The notes: generated by a model not told the origin, from the sequence alone. A stretch of DNA of 64,000 nt from Lysobacter sp. Root76 (GCF_001428685.1 NZ_LMIK01000001.1:40549-104548); one strand, 5' to 3'. Shown: positions 12,598-22,761, counted from the stretch's first letter. A program made the numbers and translations.

Positions 12598-14520
12598 CTA
12601 CTGGTACACCACCTGCGCCTTCAGGTTCGGCAGTACCTTCTTGGCGAAGACCTGGAACTCGCGGCCGTACTCCGGCGTGCACAGCGGCCCCGGCGTGCCG
12701 TCCACGAACACGCGCTTGGCTTCCAGCACATTGCCCTTGAGCGTGTAGCTGGCGTGGTAACTCAGACCGCCGGACTCGATCGCCAGATTCGGCGGCACCG
12801 CGATCACCTTCATGCCGGCCGGGAACTCGATCCGGTAGTTCTCCTCCGAACGCCCGCCGGTGCAGGCGGTTTCGCCTTCCTCGCTGCGGTCTTCGTTGGC
12901 GTCGGCCACGAAGGACGCCACCGGCATCGCGTTGAAGAAAATCGATTGCAGCGGAAACGCGCCCGGCACCGGCAGCATCTGCTGGACCTCGAATTCGGCG
13001 TCGTACTTGTGGCGGTCGATCAGGGCCTTGGGATCGTCCTGGCGGAAGCTGCCGGTGGCGACCAGGCCGCTGGCCTGGAAGAAGTTCTTGACCACGTCCT
13101 TGGCCTGCTCCTGGGTCAGATCGCGCAGGCCGGAACGCAGCGCGATCGCCGGATGGCCGCTGACCTCGACTTCGACCCGGCCTTTGACCGAGCCGTCCTC
13201 CTGCACGGTCAGGCGGGTGTCCATGCGCTGGCGATTGCGCTCGGACGCGTAGGCCGGCGTCTGCGCCTTCAGCTCGGGCTGGTCGATGCGTAGCACCGGC
13301 TTGCCCAGCAACGTGACCGGCAAATCGCCGAACGGGATGCCCTTGGCGGTGGCATCGACGTACAGGTTCAGGCCCGGCAGATAGTTGAGTACATGGTTGA
13401 CGCTGGAGGCGACCGGGATGTCGGGCAGCCGGTAGACGTTGCCGGCATTGACCAGGGCCTGGGTCGCCTCGATGCCCTTGGCCGCCATCAGCGCCTGCAG
13501 CAGGGTCGCGTGGTCCTTGCAGTCGCCGATGCGGTTGTCGAGCACGAAGTCGAGATCGCGCGGCACCACCGCGCCCAGGCCGATGCAGTTGCCGCCGTAG
13601 TGGATGTTGGTCGACACCCACTCGTACAGCGCGCGCGCGACCTCGCGCTGGTCGGTCTTGCCGGCGGCGATCTCGTCGGCGAGCGTGCGCACGCGCGGCG
13701 TCGGCGCGGCCTTGGGCAGCGCGCGCGCCGCGTAGGCGCGGGCGATGTCGCCGTAGCTGCGGAAAGTCGAATAGGCGAAGCCGGGGAACTGCTCGACCTG
13801 GTAGACCGAGTAGTTCCGGCGCTTGCTCTTGACCGGGCTGCGATTGCTGTAGCTCCACTCGACGATGCGGCGGTCGCCGACGGTTTCGTCGCGCACCTGC
13901 TTCATCGTGCCCCAGGCGCGCTGCTGGGCCCACATCGCGGCCGGCGCGTCGATCTTGATCCGCACATCACCCTGGTACTGGTTGCCGCCGTAGCTGTCGA
14001 GCTCGGAGAACTGGCCCTCGAACATCGGCTGCTTGCCGACCAGGCGGTAGGCCAGCACCACCGTGTCGCCGGCGGCGACATCGGGGAACACCAGACTGGT
14101 GGTGGCGATGTCGGAGAACGCCGGGCCGCCGCCGTTGCGGCCGTCGTTGGTCTCGACCTGGTAATTGGACTTGGGCACGTCGATGCGGCGGCCGTCGGCC
14201 TTGCGCGTATAGGCCTCGATCACGTCGAGCTGCTGGATGCTGGCGCTGTAGCTGATCGATTGGCGCTTGGCGTACTCGACCGCGCGCTCTTCGATCACCT
14301 TGACCTCGGTCTCGCGCTGCTCGACGTAGCTGCCGTCGGCCTGGACCACATAGCTGAGGTGGGCGCGTTCGCTGCGCAGCGGCTCCTCGGCGGCGGCTGG
14401 CGCGGCGGGCGCCTTGGCCCCGGCCGGCGCGGCGGCGGGTGCCGCGTTCTGGGCCGCGGCCGTCGCGGCCGCCAGAGCAAAACCGATCGCGGCGCACAGC
14501 CGCAGTGTTGCGATACGCAT
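12598..14520 (-). CDS. Periplasmic DUF3857 / transglutaminase-like protein
   Basis: The 640-aa protein has a signal peptide (residues 1-23) followed by an Ala/Pro-rich linker. A DUF3857 domain (about 50-260) precedes a transglutaminase-core domain (about 290-400) with the catalytic-type Cys in IGDCKDHATLLQALM (Cys334), a His in SVNHVLNYLPG and an Asp in LYVDAT. A C-terminal beta-rich region follows. Family members are often next to a similar DUF3857 protein; only one copy is here. The papain-like triad appears intact, but the substrate is unknown. It probably acts in the periplasm. Confidence 0.88.
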   Translation of the reverse strand: MRIATLRLCAAIGFALAAATAAAQNAAPAAAPAGAKAPAAPAAAEEPLRSERAHLSYVVQADGSYVEQRETEVKVIEERAVEYAKRQSISYSASIQQLDVIEAYTRKADGRRIDVPKSNYQVETNDGRNGGGPAFSDIATTSLVFPDVAAGDTVVLAYRLVGKQPMFEGQFSELDSYGGNQYQGDVRIKIDAPAAMWAQQRAWGTMKQVRDETVGDRRIVEWSYSNRSPVKSKRRNYSVYQVEQFPGFAYSTFRSYGDIARAYAARALPKAAPTPRVRTLADEIAAGKTDQREVARALYEWVSTNIHYGGNCIGLGAVVPRDLDFVLDNRIGDCKDHATLLQALMAAKGIEATQALVNAGNVYRLPDIPVASSVNHVLNYLPGLNLYVDATAKGIPFGDLPVTLLGKPVLRIDQPELKAQTPAYASERNRQRMDTRLTVQEDGSVKGRVEVEVSGHPAIALRSGLRDLTQEQAKDVVKNFFQASGLVATGSFRQDDPKALIDRHKYDAEFEVQQMLPVPGAFPLQSIFFNAMPVASFVADANEDRSEEGETACTGGRSEENYRIEFPAGMKVIAVPPNLAIESGGLSYHASYTLKGNVLEAKRVFVDGTPGPLCTPEYGREFQVFAKKVLPNLKAQVVYQ

Positions 14521-14688
14521 CCCTTCCCCCTGTCCTTGTCGAAATATTCCTGCCCAGGCCGTGCGCCGCGCGTGTCGCCGCAGGCCGGCCGGCCGATGCG
14601 GGACGTTCTACCACATCGCCAGGGCGAGGCTGAGACCGGCCCGGCGCAAACGCGGCGACGCTCTCGGAGCCGGCGCCGCGCGGACACG

Positions 14689-14712
14689 AAAAAGGGGCCG
14701 TAGCCCCTTTCG
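14689..14712 (-). terminator. Intrinsic terminator of dnaJ
   Basis: On the minus strand an 8-bp stem AAAGGGGC/GCCCCTTT with a TACG loop is followed by T residues. It lies 26 bp past the dnaJ stop codon, ending the dnaK-dnaJ unit before the DUF3857 gene. Confidence 0.85.
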
Positions 14713-14737
14713 TCGTTGCGATGCTCCAGCGTCGGCT

Positions 14738-15865
14738 TCAGGAGATCATGCGGTCCCAGAAGCCCTTGACCCCGTCGATGAAGGTCGACGAGCGCGGCGA
14801 ATGCTTGCGCGCGCCTTCGCCGATGAAGGTGGCTTCGAACTTCTCCAGCAACTCGCGCTGCTCGACGGTCAGGTTGACCGGCGTTTCCACCACCACGCGG
14901 CAGTAGAGATCGCCGGGCTTGCGGCTGCGCACCGACTTCACGCCCTTGTCGCGCAGGCGGAACAGCTTGCCGCTCTGGGTCTCGAACGGGATCCGCAGTT
15001 CGACATCGCCGCCCAGGGTCGGGACCCGGATGGTGTCGCCGAGCGCGGCCTGGGAGATCCGGATCGGCACTTCGCAGTGCAGGTCGTCGCCGTCGCGCTG
15101 GAAGATCTCGTGCTCGCGCACGCGCACTTCCACGTACAGGTCGCCAGGCGGCGAACCGGCCGGGCCGGCCTCGCCTTCGCCGGTCAGGCGGATGCGGTCG
15201 CCGTTGTCGACGCCGGCCGGAATCTTGACTTGCAGGGTCTTGGTGCGCTCGACCCGGCCCTGGCCGTGGCAGTCCTGGCAGGGGTCGGCGATGGTCTGGC
15301 CGCGCCCGCCGCAATGCGGACAGGCCTGCTGCATCGAGAAGATGCCGCGCTGGAAACGGACCTGGCCGCGGCCGCTGCAGGTGGCGCAGGTTTCGAGCTT
15401 GCCGTCGGCCGAACCCGAGCCGTCGCAGGTGTCGCATTCGTCCAGGGTCGGGATTTCGATCTGCTTGTCGAGCCCGCCGACCGCTTCCTCCAGCGACAGC
15501 TCCATGACGTAGCCGATGTCGGCGCCGCGGCGCGGACCACGCTGGCCGCCGCCGCCGAAGATGTTGCCGAAGATGTCGCCGAAGATGTCGCCCATGTCGG
15601 CGTAGCCGGCGCCGCCAGCGCCGCCACCGCCCATGCCGTGTTCGAACGCGGCGTGGCCGTGCTGGTCGTAGGCGCGGCGACGGTTGGCGTCGGCCAGCAC
15701 CTCGTAGGCTTCCTTGCACTCCTTGAACGCGGCCTCGGCGGATTTGTCGTCGGGGTTGCGGTCGGGGTGGTGCTTCATGGCGCAGCGGCGATAGGCCTTC
15801 TTGAGGTCTTCGTCGCTGGCGTTGCGGGCCACGCCCAGCACTTCGTAGTAATCGCGTTTGCTCAT
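14738..15865 (-). CDS. dnaJ: Chaperone DnaJ (Hsp40)
   Basis: DnaJ delivers unfolded clients to DnaK and stimulates its ATPase. The 375-aa protein has the J domain (1-70, HPD at 33-35), a Gly-rich region ([16 protein letters not shown]), four CxxCxGxG zinc motifs ([32 protein letters not shown]) and the C-terminal substrate-binding domain. Length is normal. It lies 128 bp downstream of dnaK on the same strand, separated by a GC-rich hairpin, and ends at an intrinsic terminator. Confidence 0.98.
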   Translation of the reverse strand: MSKRDYYEVLGVARNASDEDLKKAYRRCAMKHHPDRNPDDKSAEAAFKECKEAYEVLADANRRRAYDQHGHAAFEHGMGGGGAGGAGYADMGDIFGDIFGNIFGGGGQRGPRRGADIGYVMELSLEEAVGGLDKQIEIPTLDECDTCDGSGSADGKLETCATCSGRGQVRFQRGIFSMQQACPHCGGRGQTIADPCQDCHGQGRVERTKTLQVKIPAGVDNGDRIRLTGEGEAGPAGSPPGDLYVEVRVREHEIFQRDGDDLHCEVPIRISQAALGDTIRVPTLGGDVELRIPFETQSGKLFRLRDKGVKSVRSRKPGDLYCRVVVETPVNLTVEQRELLEKFEATFIGEGARKHSPRSSTFIDGVKGFWDRMIS

Positions 15866-15942
15866 GAGGCCGGGAGTCGAAGTTCGGGAATCGGGATTCG
15901 TTGCAGCGGGAAAGCTAGGAACAGAACGGGAGCGAGGACGGC

Positions 15943-15970
15943 GGAAGGAGCGGGAGAACCCGCCCCTTCC
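15943..15970 (-). other. GC-rich hairpin between dnaK and dnaJ
   Basis: Two 12-base arms (GGAAGGAGCGGG and CCCGCCCCTTCC) pair with a single mismatch around a 4-base loop. No T-run follows, so it may be a partial attenuator or mRNA-stability element setting dnaJ below dnaK levels rather than a full terminator. Confidence 0.55.
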
Positions 15971-15993
15971 GATCCGCGATCCCTAATCCCGAA

Positions 15994-17901
15994 TCACGGC
16001 TTCTGATCGTCCTTGACCTCGGTGAACTCGGCGTCCACCACGTCCTCGGACTTGGCGCCGCCGCCGGCGTCGGCACCGGGCTGATGCGACTGCACCGCCG
16101 CTAACAGCGCCTGCGCGGCCTCTTCCAGGGCCTTGGACTTAGCCTCGATCTGGCCCTTGTCGTCGCCCTTCATCGCGGTTTCGAGTTCGGCGATCGCGCC
16201 CTCGGTGCGGCCGATCGCGTCGCCCGGCAGCTTCTCACCGTGCTCCTTGATCGTGCTGCGCGCCATGTGGATCAGGCCGTCAGCCTGGTTGCGGGCCTGC
16301 ACCAGGTCGTGGAACTTCTGGTCCTCCTCGCGGTTGGCCTCGGCGTCGGCGACCATCTTGGCGATCTCGTCCTCGGACAGGCCCGAGCCCGCCTTGATCT
16401 CGACCTTCTGTTCCTTGCCGGTCTTCTTGTCCTTGGCCGACACGTGCAGGATGCCGTTGGCGTCGATGTCGAACGAGACCTCGACCTGCGGCATGCCGCG
16501 CGGCGACGGCTCGATGCCGGCCAGATCGAAGCGGGCCAGCGACTTGTTGTAGCGGGCCTGCTCGCGCTCGCCCTGCAGCACGTGCACGGTCACGGCCGAC
16601 TGGTTGTCCTCGGCGGTGGAGAAGGTCTGCGAGGCCTTGGTCGGGATGGTGGTGTTCTTCTCGATGATCTTGGTGAACACGCCGCCCAGGGTTTCGATGC
16701 CCAGGCTCAGCGGGGTCACGTCCAGCAGCAGCACGTCCTTGACGTCGCCGGCCAGCACGCCGCCCTGGATCGCCGCGCCGATGGCGACGGCTTCGTCCGG
16801 GTTGACGTCCTTGCGCGGTTCCTTGCCGAAGAACTCGGCCACGGCCTGGCCGACCTTGGGCATGCGGGTCTGGCCGCCGACCAGGATCACTTCGCTGATG
16901 TCGGCGCCGCGCAGGCCGGCGTCGTTCAGGGCGATGCGGCAAGGCTCGATGGTCTTCTTGACCAGGTCCTCGACCAGCGACTCCAGCTTGGCGCGGGTCA
17001 GCTTGATGTTGAGGTGCTTCGGACCGGAAGCGTCGGCGGTCACGTACGGCAGGTTGACCTCGGTCTGCTGGGCGCTGGACAGCTCGATCTTGGCGCGTTC
17101 GGCCGCGTCCTTCAGGCGCTGCAGGGCCAGCGGATCCTTGCGCAGGTCGATGCCCTGGTCCTTCTGGAACTCTTCGACCAAGTAGTCGATGACGCGCTTG
17201 TCGAAGTCTTCGCCGCCCAGGAAGGTGTCGCCGTTGGTGGCCAGCACTTCGACCTGCATTTCGCCGTCGACCGAGGCGATCTCGATGATCGACACGTCGA
17301 AGGTGCCGCCGCCCAGGTCGTAGACCGCGACCTTGCGGTCGCCGCCCTTCTTGTCCATGCCGTAGGCCAGCGCGGCCGCGGTCGGCTCGTTGATGATGCG
17401 CTTGACTTCCAGGCCGGCGATCTTGCCGGCATCCTTGGTCGCCTGGCGCTGGCTGTCGTTGAAGTAGGCCGGCACGGTGATGACCGCCTCGGTGACCGGC
17501 TCGCCCAGGTAGGCCTCGGCGGTCTTCTTCATCTTGGCCAGCACTTCGGCCGAGATCTGCTGCGGCGCCATCTTCTTGCCGTCGGCGGTCGCGACCCAGG
17601 CGTCGCCGTTGTCGTGCTGGACGATGCCGTAGGGCACCAGGTCCAGGTCCTTCTGCACTTCGGCGTCGGTGAACTTACGGCCGATCAGGCGCTTCACCGC
17701 GTAGAAGGTGTTCTTGGGGTTGGTGACGGCCTGGCGCTTGGCCGAGGCGCCGACCAGGACTTCGCCGTCCTTGGTGAAGGCGACGATGGACGGCGTGGTG
17801 CGATCGCCCTCCGCGTTCTCGATGACCTTGACGTTGCCGCCTTCCATGATCGCCACGCACGAATTGGTCGTGCCGAGATCGATGCCGATGATCTTGCCCA
17901 T
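15994..17901 (-). CDS. dnaK: Chaperone DnaK (Hsp70)
   Basis: DnaK is the ATP-driven chaperone that binds exposed hydrophobic peptides with DnaJ and GrpE. The 635-aa protein starts [22 protein letters not shown] and has the Hsp70 signatures [16 protein letters not shown] and [15 protein letters not shown]. The interdomain linker is [19 protein letters not shown], and the C-terminal lid ends in a Gly-rich and acidic tail. A sigma-32-type promoter ends about 64 bp before the ATG. Gene order hrcA-grpE-dnaK-dnaJ is the usual xanthomonad arrangement. Confidence 0.99.
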   Translation of the reverse strand: MGKIIGIDLGTTNSCVAIMEGGNVKVIENAEGDRTTPSIVAFTKDGEVLVGASAKRQAVTNPKNTFYAVKRLIGRKFTDAEVQKDLDLVPYGIVQHDNGDAWVATADGKKMAPQQISAEVLAKMKKTAEAYLGEPVTEAVITVPAYFNDSQRQATKDAGKIAGLEVKRIINEPTAAALAYGMDKKGGDRKVAVYDLGGGTFDVSIIEIASVDGEMQVEVLATNGDTFLGGEDFDKRVIDYLVEEFQKDQGIDLRKDPLALQRLKDAAERAKIELSSAQQTEVNLPYVTADASGPKHLNIKLTRAKLESLVEDLVKKTIEPCRIALNDAGLRGADISEVILVGGQTRMPKVGQAVAEFFGKEPRKDVNPDEAVAIGAAIQGGVLAGDVKDVLLLDVTPLSLGIETLGGVFTKIIEKNTTIPTKASQTFSTAEDNQSAVTVHVLQGEREQARYNKSLARFDLAGIEPSPRGMPQVEVSFDIDANGILHVSAKDKKTGKEQKVEIKAGSGLSEDEIAKMVADAEANREEDQKFHDLVQARNQADGLIHMARSTIKEHGEKLPGDAIGRTEGAIAELETAMKGDDKGQIEAKSKALEEAAQALLAAVQSHQPGADAGGGAKSEDVVDAEFTEVKDDQKP

Positions 17902-17964
17902 GATGTTGCTCCCTCTCGAATGCTTTTAGATGGTGCGGCTGCCGTTACGGCGCCGATGTGCGTT

Positions 17965-17993
17965 ATTTGGGGTCCGCCTGCGGGCGGTTCAAG
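17965..17993 (-). promoter_or_regulatory. Sigma-32 (RpoH) promoter of dnaK
   Basis: On the minus strand CTTGAA (17993-17988) and CCCCAAAT (17972-17965) are 15 bp apart, close to the heat-shock consensus CTTGAAA-N(11-16)-CCCCATNT. The expected start point leaves a leader of about 55-60 bases before dnaK. No CIRCE repeat (TTAGCACTC/GAGTGCTAA) is present. Confidence 0.8.
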
Positions 17994-18042
17994 CGCCCTG
18001 CCCCGCGCCCTTCATCCGGGCCGGGCCTGCGGCGGGCGCCGC

Positions 18043-18552
18043 TCAGGCGTCCTGGCTGACCACGACCAGCGCCGGGCGCAACAGACGCTCGTTGAGCAGC
18101 CAGCCCTTCTGGTAGACCTGGACCACGTGGTTCGGGGCGACGCCAGGGGCCGGGACCATGCTCATGGCCTGGTGGTGTTCCGGGTTGAAGGCCAGGCCGG
18201 TCGGGTCGACCGCGACCAGGCCGTTGTCGGCGGCGACCTTGAGCAGCTGGCGCAGGGTCAGCTCCATGCCTTCGCGCAGCGCGCCGGCATCGCCGCCGGC
18301 CGCAGCCAGGCCGGCTTCCAGGCTGTCGATCACCGGCAGCAGCTCGCCGAGCAGGCGCTCGTTGGCGAACTTGCGCGCCATGTCGATGTCGCGCGCCAGG
18401 CGCTTGCGTTGGTTGTCGAGTTCGGCGCGCTCGCGCAGCGCGTCCTCGCGAACCTGGGCCAGTTCGGCGCGCAGGGTCTCGGCCTCGTCCGGCGTGGCGG
18501 CCGCGGCCGGCTCGTCGAGGTGGAGTTCGGAGTTGGGGTCGGAGTGGTTCAT
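18043..18552 (-). CDS. grpE: Nucleotide exchange factor GrpE
   Basis: GrpE releases ADP from DnaK. The 169-aa protein has an acidic N-terminus, a long coiled coil (residues about 25-95, [40 protein letters not shown]) and the GrpE signature ending [42 protein letters not shown] prefer the ATG at 18552 over the one at 18576 because the upstream sigma-32-like promoter would leave only about 10 bases of leader before 18576, and AGGA lies about 11 bases before 18552. Confidence 0.96.
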   Translation of the reverse strand: MNHSDPNSELHLDEPAAAATPDEAETLRAELAQVREDALRERAELDNQRKRLARDIDMARKFANERLLGELLPVIDSLEAGLAAAGGDAGALREGMELTLRQLLKVAADNGLVAVDPTGLAFNPEHHQAMSMVPAPGVAPNHVVQVYQKGWLLNERLLRPALVVVSQDA

Positions 18553-18592
18553 GCTGGGTGGGTCCTGGCGGGTCATCCGCGACTGGGGCAGC

Positions 18593-18620
18593 TATTGGGG
18601 CCGTGCCCGGACCGTTCAAG
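18593..18620 (-). promoter_or_regulatory. Sigma-32 (RpoH) promoter of grpE
   Basis: On the minus strand CTTGAA (18620-18615) and CCCCAATA (18600-18593) are 14 bp apart, matching the heat-shock sigma-32 pattern. The promoter lies between hrcA and grpE, so grpE can be heat-induced independently of hrcA. Confidence 0.78.
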
Positions 18621-19144
18621 TGCGCGGGCTGCCGAAGTGCCTCGATCTGCAGCGATCGTGCGGCAACGGCAGCGAGCACCGCTGTTCGGCGACGTTTTTG
18701 GGACGATGAACGGCCTCGCCGCCTGAATAGTCAGACCGACGCCGCTATTGGCGGCGGTCAGCGTTGCCGCTCCGACGCCGCTTCGGCACCGCTGCGCCAT
18801 CGTTTCGCCAGCGCTTCGGTGCCGCTTCCGACTGCTTTGGGGCAGCGGTGGCACAAGCCACGACCGCTCCGACCGGCCTACCGCGCCCGCCCCGGCTTCG
18901 ACAGCGCCCCCGTGTAGGAGCGGCGTAAGCCGCGATTGCGGAAATCGGAACCCTGCTTCCGATGGCTTCGGGGCACAATCCAAGCGCCGGCGTCCATCGC
19001 TTCGGCATCGCGGCTTACGCCGCTCCCACAGGAAGCAGGTGACGCGCGTCGGCATCGCGGCTTACGCCGCTCCTACAGGAAGCTGGCCGCGCGCGTCGGG
19101 TCGCGGCCCACACCGCTCACACTTAAGACGCCTGGCGGCGCCGC
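18621..19144. repeat. Repeat-rich gap between hrcA and grpE
   Basis: About 520 bp without a credible gene. It holds three good copies of a 24-bp palindromic element (18913-18936 forward; 19007-19030 and 19054-19077 in reverse) and a degenerate fourth near 19098-19120. Each copy has the core GCGGC-GTAA-GCCGC, a 5-bp stem with a GNRA-type loop. Between them are Ser/Arg-like low-complexity runs of no coding value (repeats of GCTTCGGCACCGCT type at 18776-18835). Confidence 0.8.
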
Positions 19145-20194
19145 TCAGCCCTCGGGCTTGAACGCGTCGCCCAGCGCGTCCGCGGCGGCCTGCACCACCG
19201 GGATCACCCGCTCGTAGGCCATCCGGGTCGGGCCGATCACGCCCAGCACGCCGAGCACGTGGCCGCCGGCGGTGTACGGCGCGGTCACCAGCGACACGCC
19301 TTCCAGCGGCGCCAGGCCGGTTTCCTCGCCGATGAAGATGCGCACGCCGGGCGCATGGATGGTGCGCTCCAGCAGTTGCAGGATCTCGCGCTTGCGGGCG
19401 AAGGCCTCGAACAGCTCGCGCAGGCGCTCGACGTCGGACAGTTCCTGCACGCCCATCAGCCGGGTCTGGCCGGCCAGCACCATGTCGTCGTCGCGGTCCG
19501 GCGCCAGCGCCTGTTCGGCCAGCTCCACCGACTGCGCCAGCAACGCGGCCATCTCCGACTGCGCGCTGCGCAGCTCGTGCAGCAGGGTCGCGCGGATGTC
19601 GGCGACCGGGCGCCCGGCGAAATGGCCGTTGAGGTAGTTGGCGACCCGCTCCAGCTCGCCGGCGTCGTAGGGCCGCTTGGTCTGGATGATGCGGTTCTGC
19701 ACGTCGTGATCGGCGAACACCAGGATCGCCAGCACCCGTTGCGCATCCAGCGGCACGAAATCGATGCGCCGGAACGCGAACTGCTCGCGCTTGGGCACGC
19801 TGACCACGCCGACGAAATGGGTCATCGCCGACAGCAGCTCCGAGGCGCTGCCGAGCAGGGTCTGGGTGCCCGAACCGGCCGGCAGCTCGTTGCGCAGCCG
19901 GGCCAGGTCGCCCTCGGGCAGCGGCCGCACCTGCAGCAGGGAATCCACGAACAGGCGATAGCCCTGCGCGGTCGGTATGCGCCCGGCCGAGGTGTGCGGC
20001 GCGCTGAGCAGGCCGGCGTCCTCCAGGTCGGACAGGATGTTGCGGATGGTCGCCGCGCTCACGTCCAGGCCGGCATGCCGCGCCAGCGTCTGCGAGCCGA
20101 CCGGCTCGCCGCTGTGGATGTAGCGCCCGATCAGCGTTCGCAGCAGCTGCCGCGAACGCGGGTCCAGGCTCAGGTCGGAAGGACGGCGGTTCAT
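19145..20194 (-). CDS. hrcA: Heat-inducible transcription repressor HrcA
   Basis: HrcA normally represses groESL or dnaK operons by binding CIRCE. The 349-aa protein has the N-terminal winged helix (SGEPVGSQTLARHAGLDVSAATIRNILSDLEDAGLLSAPHTSAGRIPT, residues about 28-75), a GAF-like central domain and the C-terminal GVIGPTRMAYERVIPVVQ signature. The ATG at 20194 is chosen because MNRRPSDLSLDPRSRQLLRTLI matches family starts; 12 upstream codons look non-conserved. It is divergent from recN across 144 bp. No CIRCE is seen in this window, so its targets are probably elsewhere. Confidence 0.97.
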   Translation of the reverse strand: MNRRPSDLSLDPRSRQLLRTLIGRYIHSGEPVGSQTLARHAGLDVSAATIRNILSDLEDAGLLSAPHTSAGRIPTAQGYRLFVDSLLQVRPLPEGDLARLRNELPAGSGTQTLLGSASELLSAMTHFVGVVSVPKREQFAFRRIDFVPLDAQRVLAILVFADHDVQNRIIQTKRPYDAGELERVANYLNGHFAGRPVADIRATLLHELRSAQSEMAALLAQSVELAEQALAPDRDDDMVLAGQTRLMGVQELSDVERLRELFEAFARKREILQLLERTIHAPGVRIFIGEETGLAPLEGVSLVTAPYTAGGHVLGVLGVIGPTRMAYERVIPVVQAAADALGDAFKPEG

Positions 20195-20338
20195 CGCTGT
20201 CGATATAAGCACGCAGGGCGTCCGGCGCAAGCGCCGGTCTCAGCCCTGGAGACTGTTCCGACCCACAGTGGCGGCATCTCCCGCTGGCCCGGTCATCCGC
20301 GACCCGGCACAATCGCCGCTCCACAACGCCGACCACGC

Positions 20339-22006
20339 ATGCTCACCCATCTCTCCCTCAAGCATTTCGTCGTGGTCAGCGCGGCCGAGCTCGCGTTCGG
20401 TCCCGGCCTGACCGTGATCTCCGGCGAGACCGGCGCCGGCAAGTCGCTGCTGGTCGACGCCCTGGGCCTGATCAGCGGCCTGCGCGCCGACAGCGGCGTG
20501 GTCCGCCACGGCGCCGACCGCGCCGAACTGGTCGCCGACTTCTCCCTGGACGACGCCGCGCCGGCCGCGGCCTGGCTGCGCGACAACGAACTCGACGAGG
20601 ACGACAGCTGCCAGGTCCGGCGCGTGATCCGCGCCGACGGCGGCTCGCGCGCCTGGATCAACGGCCGCCCGGCGACCCTGGGCCAGCTCGCCGACCTGGC
20701 CTCGCGCCTGGTCGAGATCCATGGCCAGCACGAACACCAGGCCCTGCTGTCCAAGGCCAGCCAGCTCGCCCTGCTCGACGCCTACGGCCGCAACGACGCC
20801 GCCCGCGCCGCGGTCGCCGCCGCCGCCCGCGACTGGAGCGAACTGCTGCGCGAGCGCGACGCCCTGATCGCCAAGGGCGATGTGTCCGAACGCATCGGCT
20901 GGCTCGAACACCAGTACGCCGAACTCGAACGCGAAACCCTGGAACCCGACGCGATCGCGCGCCTGTTCGCCGACCACAAGCGCCACGCCCACGCCGCCGG
21001 CCTGATCGCCGCCTGCGACGACGCCTTCGCCCGCCTCGGCGGCGACGACGGCCCCTCGCTGTCGCGCACCCTGCAGCAGGTGCGGGTCGAACTGCAGCGC
21101 GTGGCCGAGCACGAGCCGCGCCTGCGCGACGTCGACGCCATGCTCGACGCCGCCGCGATCCAGGTCGACGAAGCCCTGGCCCTGCTCGGCCGCGTCCACG
21201 AAGACCTCGACCTGGACCCGTCCGCGCTCGACACCCTGGAGCACCGCCTCGGCCGCCTGCACGAACTGGCGCGCAAGCACCGCGTCACCCCCGAACACCT
21301 GGCCGCGCACCGCGACGGCATGGCCGCCGAACTCGAACTGCTGCGCGGCGCCGGCGAACGCCTGGCCCGCCTGGACGGCGAGATCGTCGGCGCGCGCGGC
21401 GCCTGGCGCGGCAGTGCCGATGCCCTGAGCGCCTCGCGCAAGCGCGCCGCCGAAGCGCTGTCGTCGGCGACCAGCGCCCTGATCGGCGAGCTCGGCATGG
21501 GCGGCGGCCGCTTCGAGATCGCTCTGGAAGCGGCCGAAGAAGACCGCCCCGACCCCAACGGCGCCGAGCGCGTCGAATTCCTGGTCGCCGCCAATCCCGG
21601 CCAGCCCGCACGCGCCCTGCGCAAGGTCGCCTCCGGCGGCGAACTCTCGCGCGTTTCGCTGGCGATCGAAGTCGCCGCGCTGGGCCTGGACGCGGTCCCG
21701 AGCATGGTCTTCGACGAGGTCGACTCCGGCATCGGCGGCGCCGTGGCCGAGATCGTCGGCCAGAAACTGCGCGCCCTCGGCGCCAGCCGTCAGGTCCTGT
21801 GCGTGACCCACCTGCCCCAGGTCGCGGCCCAGGGCCACGCCCACTACCGGGTCAGCAAGTCGGCCAGCGAAGGCGTCACCCAGAGCGCCGTGCAGCGCCT
21901 GGACGCCAAGCAGCGCGAAGAAGAACTGGCGCGCATGCTCGGCGGCGTGGAACTGACCAAGGAAGTGCGCGCGGCAGCCAAGCGGCTGCTGGCGGATGTG
22001 GTCTGA
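20339..22006 (+). CDS. recN: DNA repair protein RecN
   Basis: RecN is an SMC-like ATPase that acts at double-strand breaks. The 555-aa protein has Walker A GETGAGKS at residues 29-36, a central coiled-coil region, the ABC signature ASGGELSRVSLAIEVA and Walker B SMVFDEVDSGIGG near the C-terminus, plus VTHLPQVAAQGHAHYRVSK. Length is typical (E. coli 553). The ATG at 20339 gives MLTHLSLKHFVVV, the normal start. It is divergent from hrcA and convergent with fur, ending at a shared terminator. Confidence 0.98.
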   Translation: MLTHLSLKHFVVVSAAELAFGPGLTVISGETGAGKSLLVDALGLISGLRADSGVVRHGADRAELVADFSLDDAAPAAAWLRDNELDEDDSCQVRRVIRADGGSRAWINGRPATLGQLADLASRLVEIHGQHEHQALLSKASQLALLDAYGRNDAARAAVAAAARDWSELLRERDALIAKGDVSERIGWLEHQYAELERETLEPDAIARLFADHKRHAHAAGLIAACDDAFARLGGDDGPSLSRTLQQVRVELQRVAEHEPRLRDVDAMLDAAAIQVDEALALLGRVHEDLDLDPSALDTLEHRLGRLHELARKHRVTPEHLAAHRDGMAAELELLRGAGERLARLDGEIVGARGAWRGSADALSASRKRAAEALSSATSALIGELGMGGGRFEIALEAAEEDRPDPNGAERVEFLVAANPGQPARALRKVASGGELSRVSLAIEVAALGLDAVPSMVFDEVDSGIGGAVAEIVGQKLRALGASRQVLCVTHLPQVAAQGHAHYRVSKSASEGVTQSAVQRLDAKQREEELARMLGGVELTKEVRAAAKRLLADVV

Positions 22007-22061
22007 GGTCTGGATACTCGGGACTCGGCGCGATAGCCCCCCCGCGCAACCCGCCGCTCCC

Positions 22062-22085
22062 TGTAGGAGCGGCGTAAGCCGCGAT
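22062..22085 (+). repeat. GNRA-loop palindromic repeat copy
   Basis: One copy of the window's 24-bp element (TGTAGGAGCGGCGTAAGCCG core) lies 56 bp past recN, before the shared terminator. It matches the copy at 18913-18936 in orientation. Confidence 0.85.
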
Positions 22086-22165
22086 AACGCCTCCCCGTCG
22101 CAGCGCCAGCCCGAGCATCGCGATCGCCGAGACGCTGCCCGCGAACGCACCCACACCCCACAAAC

Positions 22166-22190
22166 GAAAGCCCGCCATCGGCGGGCTTTC
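22166..22190. terminator. Bidirectional terminator between recN and fur
   Basis: A perfect 11-bp stem GAAAGCCCGCC / GGCGGGCTTTC with a 3-base loop lies between the convergent recN and fur genes. A/T residues flank both sides, so it can serve both strands. Confidence 0.8.
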
Positions 22191-22244
22191 ATGCCTTGCA
22201 GCGCGAGCGATTCGGCTCTTATCCCGAATCGCCAATCCCGGCCT

Positions 22245-22646
22245 TCAGCGCTTCTTGCGCACGTACAGCACCAGCGAATGCTCTTCGATGTCGTAGCCGT
22301 GCTTGGCCGCGATCTTGCGCTGCAGTTCTTCGATCTCGGCGCTTTCGAATTCGATGATCTTGCCGGTCTCGATATCGACCATGTGATCGTGGTGATGGCC
22401 GCGGTCGAGTTCGTACACCGACTGACCGGCCTCGAAGTTGTGCTTGAGCACCAGACCGGCGGACTCGAACTGGGTCAGCACGCGGTAGACCGTGGCCAGG
22501 CCGATGTCCTCGCCCTTTTCCAGCAGCAGCCGGTAGATGTCCTCGGCGGTCATGTGCCGCGGCTTGGACTGCTCCAGCAGCTCCAGGATCCGCATGCGCG
22601 GATGGGTGACCTTGAGCCCGGCGTTGCGCAGGTCCTGCGATTCCAT
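22245..22646 (-). CDS. fur: Ferric uptake regulator Fur
   Basis: Fur is the iron-responsive repressor. The 133-aa protein has the winged helix (residues 1-80, with DIYRLLLEKGEDIGLATVYRVLTQFESAGLVLKH) and the His-rich metal site DRGHHHDHMVDIETGKIIEF. The CxxC pairs seen in E. coli Fur are absent; Pseudomonas-type Fur likewise lacks them. It is divergent from bamE across 185 bp, as in many Gammaproteobacteria. Confidence 0.98.
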   Translation of the reverse strand: MESQDLRNAGLKVTHPRMRILELLEQSKPRHMTAEDIYRLLLEKGEDIGLATVYRVLTQFESAGLVLKHNFEAGQSVYELDRGHHHDHMVDIETGKIIEFESAEIEELQRKIAAKHGYDIEEHSLVLYVRKKR

Positions 22647-22761
22647 CTGAACGTCCCTCTTCGTGCTCGGCGGCGGTCCGCAGCGGCCAGCCGTGCCGGC
22701 GGCGCGGCGGCCACGGCCGGAACGGCGGATGAACGCGCCGCGGCGCGTCCCGGTCCGCCCC

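Noticed and set aside
16240..18726. An 828-codon plus-strand frame opposite dnaK and grpE
   Set aside because: Antisense to well-identified heat-shock genes, with no homology-like motifs.
15866..20338. CIRCE operator near hrcA, grpE, dnaK or dnaJ
   Set aside because: No TTAGCACTC/GAGTGCTAA-like inverted repeat was found in any of the intergenic regions.
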